Below, piece by piece: positions 42,741-52,419 of a stretch of 60,729 bases of DNA. Both the position numbers and the translations under genes were made by a program. Below the pieces are notes generated by a model. It was not told the origin of the DNA, made no database searches, and saw only the letters and a program-made list of their open reading frames with translations. The stretch is taken from NCBI GenBank assembly GCA_937890835.1, contig CALADF010000003.1, forward strand, positions 1 through 60,729, in the 5' to 3' direction. The number at the start of each line of letters is the position of its first letter. Within the stretch, counting starts at the first letter, position 1. Origin of the DNA: an uncultured bacterium. Its GTDB lineage: Bacteria; Actinomycetota; Coriobacteriia; Coriobacteriales; Eggerthellaceae.

Positions 42741-42878
42741 CTAGCCCATCACCAAACGCGCGAAAACGATGACCACCCACAACGCGCACAGGAAGAACGC
42801 GATGCACAGAAGAACCAGCGCGACGCCCCGAGCGGGCGCCGCGAGGGATGCTTTTATTTCCTCGGTCGTTTTAGCCAT
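42741..42878 (-). CDS. 45-residue membrane peptide upstream of trkH
   Basis: A short gene with a single hydrophobic helix (GVALVLLCIAFFLCALWVVI, about residues 18-37) after a charged N-terminus MAKTTEEIKASLAAP. Its stop is three bases before the trkH start, and both must be on one mRNA. A TAAAAT element ends 6 bases before its ATG and no ribosome binding site is present, so this peptide would head a leaderless operon. Small single-helix subunits such as KdpF accompany other K+ transporters, so an accessory channel peptide is a reasonable guess. Confidence 0.65.
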   Translation of the reverse strand: MAKTTEEIKASLAAPARGVALVLLCIAFFLCALWVVIVFARLVMG

Positions 42879-42884
42879 GGCGCC

Positions 42885-42890
42885 ATTTTA
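42885..42890 (-). promoter_or_regulatory. -10 element of the trkH operon
   Basis: TAAAAT on the minus strand, 6 bases before the ATG of the 45-residue peptide gene; leaderless arrangement. Confidence 0.4.
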
Positions 42891-42944
42891 GCCGAAACGC
42901 CGCCCGCGCGCAGAAGCCGTGCCCCATCTTTCGCGTCGGCCGCC

Positions 42945-44063
42945 CTAAACCAGGCACGCGTCGAGCGCTTCCTCGATCGACGCTCGGTCCATATCCTGCC
43001 CGATGAACACCAGCTTGTTCATCCGATCACCCAGCTGCGCGTCCCATTCGTCTCGCAAGGACGGGTTCTGCTCGAGAACATACGCCCGATCGGCTTCGCT
43101 CATCGCTGCGACGAACTGCCCGTTTTCCGTCATGTAGAACTGACGGCCCGCCTGCTCGAACAAGAAGCAGTCGTCGGGCCGGGCCGCCTGCCACAGCACG
43201 CCCTTGCAGCGGATGACGCCCGCCGGCCACGAGTCGACGAGAGCGGCGAACTTACCCAGGTCGAACGGCTTGCGGCGCAGGTACACGAACGTCGAGATGC
43301 CGTACTCGAGCACCTCGGGGTCCTCGTGCTCCTCGGGGTGGGCCATCGCCTCCGCCCACGCCGCCGATTCGTACGCGCGCGCGAAATCGAAGCGACCGGT
43401 GTTGAGGATCTCGTCGAGAGGAACCTCGCCGCGCGTCGCCTTCACGATGCGTGTGTCTTTCTGGAGACTGCCGACGATAGCGAGCAGCTCGTCCATCTGG
43501 GCATCATCGACCAGATCGACCTTGTTCATGACGAGCGTCGTGCAGAACTCGATCTGTTGGACGAGCAAGCCGGCAATGTCCTCCTCGTCGATATCGTCGG
43601 CGACAAGATCGCGCCCGCCGTGGAACTCCTCGTACATGCGCGCGCTGTCGACCACGGCGACGATGTTGTCGAGGTCGAGCAGCGCGGGTCCGCTTTCTGT
43701 ATCCTCGCAAAGGCCGGAGATGGTATAGGCGATGGGAATGGGCTCGCAAATACCCGATGCCTCTATGACGATGTAGTCGAACTCGCCCGATGAAGCGATG
43801 CCGTTGAGCTGCTCGGCCAGATCGTCGGCCAGCGTGCAGCAGATGCACCCGTTGGTAAGCGGGATCACATCGTCCATCTGCCTGACGGCACCCGAGCGCG
43901 CGATGAGGTCCGCGTCGATGTTGACCTCCCCGATGTCGTTGACGATGACCGCGGCGCGAACGCCCTCCTGGTTCCCCAGCACGTAATTGAGCAGCGTGGT
44001 CTTACCCGCGCCCAGATAGCCCGTGATCATAGCGATTTTGACTTTGCCCTGTTGCTTCGCCAT
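42945..44063 (-). CDS. CobW/COG0523 family GTPase (metallochaperone)
   Basis: G3E-class GTPase of 372 residues predicted to deliver a metal (zinc, cobalt or nickel). Motifs: Walker A GYLGAGKTTLLNYVL (residues 14-28), the family CxCC metal site in NGCICCTLADD (about 75-80), VIEASGICEP, and the NKxD motif in TLVMNKVDLVDD. The C-terminal CobW_C domain follows (about 240-370; ...FVYLRRKPFDLGKFAALVDSWP, RCKGVLW). AAAGAGG lies 5 bases before the ATG at 44063. Metal specificity cannot be read out, though hydrogenase maturation genes elsewhere in the window make nickel worth testing. Confidence 0.92.
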   Translation of the reverse strand: MAKQQGKVKIAMITGYLGAGKTTLLNYVLGNQEGVRAAVIVNDIGEVNIDADLIARSGAVRQMDDVIPLTNGCICCTLADDLAEQLNGIASSGEFDYIVIEASGICEPIPIAYTISGLCEDTESGPALLDLDNIVAVVDSARMYEEFHGGRDLVADDIDEEDIAGLLVQQIEFCTTLVMNKVDLVDDAQMDELLAIVGSLQKDTRIVKATRGEVPLDEILNTGRFDFARAYESAAWAEAMAHPEEHEDPEVLEYGISTFVYLRRKPFDLGKFAALVDSWPAGVIRCKGVLWQAARPDDCFLFEQAGRQFYMTENGQFVAAMSEADRAYVLEQNPSLRDEWDAQLGDRMNKLVFIGQDMDRASIEEALDACLV

Positions 44064-44110
44064 TTCAGCCTCTTTCTCTTCAAGCTCGAACAAATCCTAG
44101 CACGACAGCC

Positions 44111-44277
44111 GCGTGCCGGCGAAGGCGAGCAACCTCGACTTGGTCAACAGGTCGTCTTGCGGGGAACGACAGCCACGCGCGCGCCGGCGAAGGCGAGCTC
44201 GGAGCGACCATACGCGCAGCGGCGGCGAGGTCGGGGCAAACAGCGCCACGACCGCGTGCCGGCCGGCAAGGGCGAGC
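44111..44277. repeat. Three imperfect copies of a 20-bp GC-rich repeat
   Basis: Copies at 44111-44130, 44179-44198 and 44254-44277 share GCGYGCCGGCGAAGGCGAGC; the third has a four-base insertion. They lie in the 348-base spacer between the divergent CobW gene and the small membrane peptide gene. Apart from these repeats, no gene or clear promoter is visible in the spacer. Confidence 0.6.
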
Positions 44278-44411
44278 GAGGCCGGGTCTCCGGCTTACCG
44301 AAACGTAAGACGCGAGAAAGCCGCTTGTTAGCCGTGCTCCATAGGATGGGGACCGTGGAGAGACCACGAGCGTTTGCCGCAGGCGAACGCCGCCCGGAGA
44401 GAGGGAAAACC

Positions 44412-44516
44412 ATGAAGATCAGCGCAGCGCTTGCAATACCCATCGTCATAGCAGCGGCGGCGACTTTGTTGATCCTGTCGCAATCCCCGCGCCTCGAGAA
44501 GGAGCAGGGGGAATGA
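44412..44516 (+). CDS. 34-residue membrane peptide
   Basis: A short gene with one hydrophobic stretch (KISAALAIPIVIAAAATLLIL) and a charged tail (RLEKEQGE). GAGAGAGGG lies about 6 bases before the ATG. Its TGA overlaps the ATG of the YxeA-like gene (ATGA), so the two are coupled. It could be a signal-anchor peptide partner; it is too short for family assignment. Confidence 0.5.
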   Translation: MKISAALAIPIVIAAAATLLILSQSPRLEKEQGE

Positions 44517-44860
44517 ACAGCGGCATCAAAGGGGCCGTGGCGACTATCGCCGTCATCGTCGCCATCGTCATGACGGGCACGACCCTCCAATACGTCCTCG
44601 ACACCGACAACGCCGTGGCGCGTTACGTCCGGGTCGACGCGAGCGCCGCGAGCGTTCAGGAGGACGGGTCGGTTGACTACACGCTCGCATCCTACGACGA
44701 CGGGGGAGCTCGGGAGGAGGTCACGTTCGGCTCCGACAAAACCCTGCGCGACGGAGCCTATCTCGAGCTTTCGGTCATGCCCTTGCGCGGCGTGGTGTAT
44801 TGGGAGGAAGTGGAGCCCGCCGCGCTGCCCGACAAGGTGCGCGAGGCGCTGGGGGTCTAG
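44513..44860 (+). CDS. YxeA-like (DUF1093) secreted protein
   Basis: 115 residues with an uncleaved or cleaved N-terminal hydrophobic segment (IKGAVATIAVIVAIVMTGTT). The mature domain has the family pattern YTLASYDDGGAREEVTFGS, KTLRDGAYLELSV, and VVYWEEVEPAALPDKVREAL. YxeA proteins form a small OB-like barrel of unknown function at the cell surface. Overlap with the 34-residue peptide gene indicates cotranscription. It is convergent with clpB, and the shared hairpin at 44947 lies between them. Confidence 0.75.
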   Translation: MNSGIKGAVATIAVIVAIVMTGTTLQYVLDTDNAVARYVRVDASAASVQEDGSVDYTLASYDDGGAREEVTFGSDKTLRDGAYLELSVMPLRGVVYWEEVEPAALPDKVREALGV

Positions 44861-44946
44861 CGGCAGCGGAAAGTCCGCATCGTCCGATGCCGGGCAAAAC
44901 GGGAGGAAACACGCGCGTCCCGACGACCCGCGCGCACCTGAGAAAA

Positions 44947-44978
44947 CAGCCCCGCCGCCTGAAAGGGCGACGGGGCTG
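44947..44978 (-). terminator. Terminator of the heat-shock operon
   Basis: CAGCCCCG and CGGGGCTG, with more pairing inside, form a strong stem. On the minus strand TTTTCTC follows, about 70 bases after the clpB stop. It may also stop the convergent YxeA-like transcript. Confidence 0.8.
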
Positions 44979-45048
44979 CATGTTCATCGGCGATTACCAG
45001 CCGCCTGCTCCGACGCGGACGCACGGCAGGCAAGCAGCTCGCGCCGCA

Positions 45049-47745
45049 TTAGTTCAGCAGCGAGTCGAAGTCGAGCTTCATCGGGCCTTCGACCTTGCAG
45101 ACGTACTCGCCTGACTCGTCGATGTCGATGAGCACGTGGCTGCCGTCGACCAGCTCGCCTGCGATGATCTTCTCGGCGATGCGGTCGACCACCTGACGCT
45201 GGATCAGGCGCTTGAGCGGACGGGCGCCGTACACCGGATCGTATCCGTCGATGGACAGATGATCCATCGCGGCAGGCGTGACGTCGAGGGTGACGCGACG
45301 GCTCGCCAGACGACCGCGAACCTCCTCGAGCTGCAAGTCGACTATCGGCTCGATGTCGGAGATCGTCAGCTCGTTGAAAGTGATGATCTCGTCGATGCGG
45401 TTCAAGAACTCAGGCCTGAACGTCGTGCGCAACGTGTCGTTGAGCGCGTTGGTGAACTCGGCCATGCGCGCCGCAGCCTGCTCCGGCGTCATGTTCTGCA
45501 TCTTCTCCACCATCTCGCCCATGGTTTCGGCTTCCTGCGCAGCGCGGTCGCGGATGATCTGGCTGCCGATGTTCGAGGTCATGATGATGATGGTGTTCTT
45601 GAAGTTCACCACACGACCCTGTCCGTCGGTCAAACGCCCGTCATCGAGCACCTGCAGAAGCACGTTGAACACATCCGGGTGCGCCTTCTCGATCTCGTCG
45701 AGCAGCACCACCGAGTACGGATGACGGCGAACGGCCTCGGTCAGCTGACCGCCCTCGTCGTAGCCGACGTACCCCGGAGGCGCGCCGATGAGACGCTGGA
45801 CGCTGAACTTCTCCATGTACTCGGACATGTCGATGCGCACCATGGCACGCTCGGAATCGAACAGGTACTCTGCGAGCGCCTTGGCGAGCTCGGTCTTGCC
45901 GACGCCGGTGGGGCCGAGGAACATGAAGCTGCCCAACGGGCGGTCGGGATCCGACAGGCCGGCGCGGCTACGACGAATGGCGCCCGCCACCGCGCTGACC
46001 GCCTCGTCCTGGCCGATCACACGCTTGTGCAGGACCTCCTCGAGGTCGACGAGCTTCTCCATCTCACCTTGCATCATCTTGCTGACGGGAATGCCCGTCC
46101 AAGCGCTGACGACGTTGGCGATCTCCTCTTCGGAGACCTCCTCCTTCAGGATGGCGCCGCCGCCCTGCTGCTTGGCCTTCAGATTCTCCTCCGCCTCGGC
46201 GAGCTTGCGCTGAAGCTCGGGGATGCGAGCGTAGCGAATCTCGGACGCGAGGACCAAATCACCCTCGCGCGTGGCGCGCTCCTCGTCAAGCTGAGCTGCC
46301 TCGAGGTCGGCTTTGATGCTCTGCACGCCGGAGATGACGTCCTTCTCGTTTTGCCACAACGCCTTCTGGTGATCGAGGGCTTCGCGCGCGTTGGCGATGT
46401 CGCGACGGAGCTTCTCGAGGCGCTCCGCAGACGCAGCGTCACTCTCCTTCATAAGCGCCTGCTCCTCGATCTGCATCTGGATGAGCTTGCGCTCGGCGGC
46501 ATCCACTTCCTCGGGCATCGAATCGATCTCGATGCGCAGGCGCGACGCCGCCTCGTCCATGAGGTCGATGGCCTTATCGGGAAGGAAGCGATCGGCGATA
46601 TAGCGATCGGACAGCTCCGCCGCAGCCACGATGGCGCCGTCGGTGATACGCACGCCATGATGGATCTCGTATTTCTCCTTCAAACCGCGCAGGATGGCGA
46701 TGGTGTCCTCGACGGTTGGCTCGCTGATCATCACGGGCTGGAAACGACGCTCGAGCGCTGCATCCTTCTCGACGTACTTGCGGTACTCATCGAGCGTGGT
46801 GGCGCCGATGGCGTGCAGCTCGCCACGAGCGAGGGCGGGCTTCAGCATATTACCCGCATCAAGCGAGCTGTCGCCGCCGGCGCCTGCGCCGACGATGGTA
46901 TGAAGCTCGTCGATGAACAGAATGATGTTGCCGCCCGATTCCTTCACCTCGCGAAGCACCGCCTTCAGACGGTCTTCGAACTCACCGCGGTATTTCGCGC
47001 CCGCCATCATAGCCCCCAGGTCGAGCGAGATGATGTCGCGGTCACGCAGCGACGAGGGGACGTCCCCCGCCACGATACGCTGGGCCAAGCCTTCGACGAT
47101 GGCGGTTTTGCCCGTGCCGGGCTCACCGATGAGCACCGGGTTGTTCTTCGTGCGGCGCGAGAGCACCTGAATGGTGCGGCGGATCTCCTCCGAACGGCCG
47201 ATGACGGGGTCGAGCTTGCCCTCACGCGCCTGCTGCGTGAGGTTTTGCCCATACTGCTCGAGTGCTTCGAACTGGGTCTTGTCGGTCTGCGAGGTGACGC
47301 GCGTATCGCCGCGCAACGCCTCGTAGGCGCTCTCGATGTTCTTCGGCGTGACGCCCGCCGTCGTGAGAACGCGCCCCGCCGCCCCTTTGTCCTGGGAAAG
47401 GGCGATCAGCAGATGCTCGCTCGTGGCGTAGGCGTCGCCGAGCTTCTCGGCCGTCTTCACCGCGTTGTCGATCACGCGGATGAGGTCGTTGCCGGGAATG
47501 GCCACGGGCATGGATCCGCCCGTCGCCTTCGCCATCTTGCCGATCTCGTCGTCGACGTTTTGCGCCAGCATCGCCGGGTCCGCCCCGATGCGCTTGATGA
47601 TGGCGGCGATGTTGTTCTCGTCGGCGTCGAGCAGGGCCTTCAACAGGTGAATGGGCTCGATGACGGCGGCTTCCGCATCGCTTGCCACACCCATGGCGCC
47701 CTGAAACGCCTCTTGCGCGGTCAGCGCCAGTTTATCTAGTCTCAT
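45049..47745 (-). CDS. clpB: ClpB disaggregase
   Basis: Hexameric AAA+ chaperone that, with DnaK, extracts proteins from aggregates; 898 residues. Domains: an N-terminal Clp_N repeat (1-145), NBD1 with Walker A GEPGTGKTAIVEGLA and Walker B (IILFIDELHTI), and the coiled-coil middle domain (about 400-530, Glu/Lys/Arg-rich). NBD2 follows with Walker A GPTGVGKTELAKAL and YVGYDEGGQLTEAVRRHPYS, then a C-terminal lid. The ATG at 47745 follows GGAAGGA. It is the last gene of the dnaK operon, 150 bases after hspR. Confidence 0.97.
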   Translation of the reverse strand: MRLDKLALTAQEAFQGAMGVASDAEAAVIEPIHLLKALLDADENNIAAIIKRIGADPAMLAQNVDDEIGKMAKATGGSMPVAIPGNDLIRVIDNAVKTAEKLGDAYATSEHLLIALSQDKGAAGRVLTTAGVTPKNIESAYEALRGDTRVTSQTDKTQFEALEQYGQNLTQQAREGKLDPVIGRSEEIRRTIQVLSRRTKNNPVLIGEPGTGKTAIVEGLAQRIVAGDVPSSLRDRDIISLDLGAMMAGAKYRGEFEDRLKAVLREVKESGGNIILFIDELHTIVGAGAGGDSSLDAGNMLKPALARGELHAIGATTLDEYRKYVEKDAALERRFQPVMISEPTVEDTIAILRGLKEKYEIHHGVRITDGAIVAAAELSDRYIADRFLPDKAIDLMDEAASRLRIEIDSMPEEVDAAERKLIQMQIEEQALMKESDAASAERLEKLRRDIANAREALDHQKALWQNEKDVISGVQSIKADLEAAQLDEERATREGDLVLASEIRYARIPELQRKLAEAEENLKAKQQGGGAILKEEVSEEEIANVVSAWTGIPVSKMMQGEMEKLVDLEEVLHKRVIGQDEAVSAVAGAIRRSRAGLSDPDRPLGSFMFLGPTGVGKTELAKALAEYLFDSERAMVRIDMSEYMEKFSVQRLIGAPPGYVGYDEGGQLTEAVRRHPYSVVLLDEIEKAHPDVFNVLLQVLDDGRLTDGQGRVVNFKNTIIIMTSNIGSQIIRDRAAQEAETMGEMVEKMQNMTPEQAAARMAEFTNALNDTLRTTFRPEFLNRIDEIITFNELTISDIEPIVDLQLEEVRGRLASRRVTLDVTPAAMDHLSIDGYDPVYGARPLKRLIQRQVVDRIAEKIIAGELVDGSHVLIDIDESGEYVCKVEGPMKLDFDSLLN

Positions 47746-47779
47746 ATGTCTGTCCTTCCAGCATATGGTTTTCGTTCGA

Positions 47780-47820
47780 CACCGCCGAGCGTCCGTCGGG
47801 ACGGAAAGCACTCGGCGGTG
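47780..47820 (-). other. Long hairpin in the hspR-clpB spacer
   Basis: CACCGCCGAG and CTCGGCGGTG are perfect 10-bp arms, with a second inner stem TCCGTC/GACGGA. It lies about 35 bases upstream of the clpB start with no T-tract. It may be an mRNA processing or stability element that sets clpB levels relative to dnaK. Confidence 0.5.
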
Positions 47821-47896
47821 CAGTTATCGGAGCCGGTCCGTCGCTGGTTCGCACGGCGGCGAAGGGGTGCGGCGGCCCGGTGCCGAGCGCCGTCGC

Positions 47897-48286
47897 TTAG
47901 GAAAGGCGACGGAGCAACGGGGGTATGTCGGATGCGCGCACGAGAGAGTTGACGGATTCGCGCGTCTCCAGCTCGTGAACGCGATCGGCGAGACGACGAA
48001 CGCGACGATGCAGGTCGTCAAGCTCCTGATCACGCTCATCGAGGCGCCCCTGCAAATCGAGGATCCGAATAACGCCCGCGAGGTTGATGCCCTCGCTCGT
48101 CAGCTCGTTGATCAGCTCGAGACGCTCGATATCGGCCTGGGAGTACATGCGCGTGTTGCCGCTTGTGCGCTGAGGCGTCACCAGCCCTTTCTGCTCGTAT
48201 GCGCGCAGGGTCTGCGGATGAACGCCCGCGAGCTCCGCCGCAACGCTGATCATGTACAACGGTCTGTTACGGTCGTCTACTCCCAT
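47897..48286 (-). CDS. hspR: HspR, MerR-family heat-shock repressor
   Basis: DNA-binding repressor of the dnaK operon in actinobacteria, 129 residues. The MerR-type winged helix is at the N-terminus: YMISVAAELAGVHPQTLRAYEQKGLVTPQRTSGNTRMYSQADIERL. A coiled coil follows (about 85-115). The ATG lies inside the end of dnaJ, overlapping it by 10 bases, so translation is coupled. HspR normally uses DnaK as corepressor, forming a feedback loop. The usual HAIR operator is not obvious at the dnaK promoter. Confidence 0.94.
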   Translation of the reverse strand: MGVDDRNRPLYMISVAAELAGVHPQTLRAYEQKGLVTPQRTSGNTRMYSQADIERLELINELTSEGINLAGVIRILDLQGRLDERDQELDDLHRRVRRLADRVHELETRESVNSLVRASDIPPLLRRLS

Positions 48287-49227
48287 GTCCTCACGTCTTC
48301 CGTCGTCGCGGCCAGGAAATCTTCCATGGCCTTCCTCTGCTTCTCGTTCATCGTCTTGGGCACCTTCACGTCAACCTGAATCTTGAGGTTGCCGAACGAA
48401 CCCTTGCTCTTAACATCCGGCGCGCCTTTTCCCTTGATGGTGAGCACGGCGCTGTCTTGCGTGCCCGCAGGAATCCGCACACGCACCTTGGTTCCATCCG
48501 GCGCAGGCACCACGATCGCCGCCCCGAGCGCCGCTTCGGCGACGGTCACGGGAACATCGACGATCACATCCGCCTTATCGCGGCGATAATAGGGATGCGG
48601 CTCGATCTTCGTGGTGACGAGCAGATCGCCCGGCTCGCCGCCGTCTTGACTCAGGCCGCCCTTGCCCTTGAAGCGCAGACGACCGCCGTCGACCGCGCCC
48701 GCAGGCACCTTCACCGTCACCGTATCGGATGCGGGTTTTCCGGGAATCCGCACGGTCACGCGCTTCTCGACGCCGTGGAACGCCTCGTCGAACGAGACCT
48801 TCAGCGTCACGTTCATGTCCTGACCGCGATGAGGGCGGGGCGATCCGCCGAAACCGCCGAAGTCCCAGTTCGAGCCGAACGCGCCCTCGCCGCGGCGAAT
48901 GCTTTCGAGAATGTCCGACCAGCTGCCCGAGAAGCCCTGACCGCCTTGCGAACCGCCGAAAATATCGTCGACGGAAAAACCCTGGCCGCCCGACCAGCCA
49001 CGCGGTATCTGGTTTTCATTCGCCGTGCCGTATTGATCGTAGAGCGCACGCTTCTTCTCGTCGCCGAGGACCTCGTACGCTTCGTTGATCTCCTTGAACT
49101 TCGCCTCGTCGCCGCCCGCGTCAGGGTGATGCGTGCGGGCGAGTTTGCGGAACGCCTTCTTGATGTCATCCGCCGAGGCGGTGCGGGGCACGCCGAGCGT
49201 TTTGTAGTAGTCCGGCGTTGACGCCAT
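48277..49227 (-). CDS. DnaJ-family co-chaperone (CbpA type, no zinc finger)
   Basis: Stimulates the ATPase of DnaK and delivers substrates; 316 residues. The J domain is at the N-terminus (DYYKTLGVPRTASADDIKKA; HHPDAGG carries the HPD). A Gly/Phe-rich linker (about 75-125) and two CTD beta-sandwiches follow. The four CxxCxGxG repeats of classical DnaJ are absent, so this is the CbpA/type II kind. The ATG at 49227 follows AGGAGGTG. It lies between grpE and hspR in the heat-shock operon. Confidence 0.93.
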   Translation of the reverse strand: MASTPDYYKTLGVPRTASADDIKKAFRKLARTHHPDAGGDEAKFKEINEAYEVLGDEKKRALYDQYGTANENQIPRGWSGGQGFSVDDIFGGSQGGQGFSGSWSDILESIRRGEGAFGSNWDFGGFGGSPRPHRGQDMNVTLKVSFDEAFHGVEKRVTVRIPGKPASDTVTVKVPAGAVDGGRLRFKGKGGLSQDGGEPGDLLVTTKIEPHPYYRRDKADVIVDVPVTVAEAALGAAIVVPAPDGTKVRVRIPAGTQDSAVLTIKGKGAPDVKSKGSFGNLKIQVDVKVPKTMNEKQRKAMEDFLAATTEDVRTWE

Positions 49228-49335
49228 TCGTTCCACCTCCTGTTACTTATAAGGTTCATCTAAAGACGAGGGCGGACCTGTAAGCCAAGCCCGCCCCTCT
49301 CGTCATCGTGTTTGTCTTGCCGCTCGCATTCGACG

Positions 49336-50016
49336 CTACTCAGCGTCTTCCGCAGGCTTCTCGCGCTTCGGGCCGCCGGTGGTGACCGTCACCATGGCGG
49401 GACGAAGCACCTTCGCCCCCATGCGGTAGCCCTTCTGGTACACCTGAGCGACCGTCTCGTCCGGCACCGTGGCATCCGGCACCGTGGCGACCGCTTGCGC
49501 CTCGAGCGCATCGAACGCCTCGCCTTCGGGGTTCAGCACCTCCACGCCGTCTTTCACCAGCGTGTCGACGAGCTTGGTGTACACGGCCTTGACGCCGCCG
49601 AGCAGCCCCACCTCGCCGTTGTTCACGGCGTAGTCGATCGTGCGTTCGAAATCGTCGAGAACCGGGATGAGGTTTCCGACGAGCTTCTCGGTCGCGAGCG
49701 CCTTCTCAGCCGCGCGCTGCTCGTTCGTGCGGCGGCGGTAGGTGTCCCACTCGGCATGCAGGCGCATGTACTTGTCCTGCCATTCGGCGACCTCGGCCTT
49801 CGCCTGAGCGACGATCTCGGATTCATCGGGTTCGTCGATGGCAGAATCCTCCGGGTCGAGAATCTCAGCCTCGGCCACCTCGGCGGCCTCGCCGGCCGGC
49901 TCTGGGGAGCCGGCCGGGTTCTGGCCTGCGGCATCGGTCGCAGAGGGGGAAGCGCCGGTGCCCGGGTTGTCCGTTGCGGAAGCGTCCAAGACTTGGTCCT
50001 TATCGGGCGTAGCCAT
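49336..50016 (-). CDS. grpE: GrpE nucleotide exchange factor
   Basis: Exchange factor that releases ADP from DnaK, 226 residues. The N-terminal 70 residues are Ala/Pro/Glu-rich and disordered. A long helix then follows (EIVAQAKAEVAEWQDKYMRL), with HAEWDTYRRRTNEQRAAEKA as the conserved dimer helix. The C-terminal beta domain includes GEAFDALEAQAVATVPD and VAQVYQKGYRMGAKVLRPAMVTV, the family signature. AAAGGAAG precedes the start. It lies 5 bases from dnaK. Confidence 0.94.
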   Translation of the reverse strand: MATPDKDQVLDASATDNPGTGASPSATDAAGQNPAGSPEPAGEAAEVAEAEILDPEDSAIDEPDESEIVAQAKAEVAEWQDKYMRLHAEWDTYRRRTNEQRAAEKALATEKLVGNLIPVLDDFERTIDYAVNNGEVGLLGGVKAVYTKLVDTLVKDGVEVLNPEGEAFDALEAQAVATVPDATVPDETVAQVYQKGYRMGAKVLRPAMVTVTTGGPKREKPAEDAE

Positions 50017-50021
50017 GGTGT

Positions 50022-51938
<1,917 letters not shown>

Positions 51939-51982
51939 TGTCTGTTCCTCTCTTTCACAGCTTTCACTGTAGATAGAATGAT

Positions 51983-52022
51983 GTTGACTGTCACTATAAA
52001 ATCTAAGTGGGTGGCTGTCAAC
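51983..52022 (-). promoter_or_regulatory. dnaK promoter overlapped by an inverted repeat
   Basis: -35 TTGACA (52016-52021), a 17-bp spacer and -10 TATAGT (51993-51998) on the minus strand. Both hexamers lie within a dyad whose arms GTTGACAGCCAC and GTGACAGTCAAC (10 of 12 complementary) start at 52022 and end at 51983. It matches neither HAIR (CTTGAGT-N7-ACTCAAG) nor CIRCE, so the HspR site here may differ from the actinobacterial norm. Confidence 0.65.
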
Positions 52023-52184
52023 TTATCTTCCTTATTTGCCGTGAAATTACTTACGACTCCGGATTTTACACACATTTGTTCCCCTTACGCGCCCGAAGGG
52101 CTCTTTGTAGCGAGGAAGATGCCCGCGCGTAGGAGATAAGTCATCGTTTTCACCGAGTTGGAAACCGCGCACTGATCGAGCGGC

Positions 52185-52254
52185 GGGCGACGCCGGGCCG
52201 CACCGAAAGCACGCACGCATCATGCCGCGGGCGATGCCGGGCTGCGCTGAAGGC
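52185..52254. repeat. Pair of 26-bp direct repeats upstream of the ECF sigma gene
   Basis: GGGCGAYGCCGGGCYGCRCY followed by GAARGC occurs at 52185-52210 and 52229-52254, spaced 44 bp. The 480-base spacer between dnaK and the sigma gene otherwise holds only the two promoters. Confidence 0.55.
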
Positions 52255-52324
52255 GAACGCGGAGTCGAATCTCAAGCGACGCAAAGGGCCGCCGCGATCG
52301 TTTTCGCCGTTTCTCGATCTTTCT

Positions 52325-52354
52325 GCAACATTTCGCCACCTTCAAGTGTGTTAT
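52325..52354 (+). promoter_or_regulatory. Possible autoregulated promoter of the ECF sigma gene
   Basis: GCAACATTT followed at the right spacing by GTGTTATTA is the AAC-type -35 plus AT-rich -10 pattern typical of ECF-dependent promoters. It lies about 65 bases upstream of the start. Confidence 0.4.
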
Positions 52355-52419
52355 TAATGAGCGGACGACTAGTGCGCCGCTCGAGCCCCTCAAGCCGAAC
52401 CCTCCCGGAAGGAGCGCCT

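Noticed and set aside
45136..47739. 867-codon plus-strand open frame opposite clpB
   Set aside because: Mirror of clpB codon bias; clpB has all family motifs in the other strand.
51939..52040. HAIR or CIRCE operator at dnaK
   Set aside because: Neither CTTGAGT-N7-ACTCAAG nor TTAGCACTC-N9-GAGTGCTAA is present.
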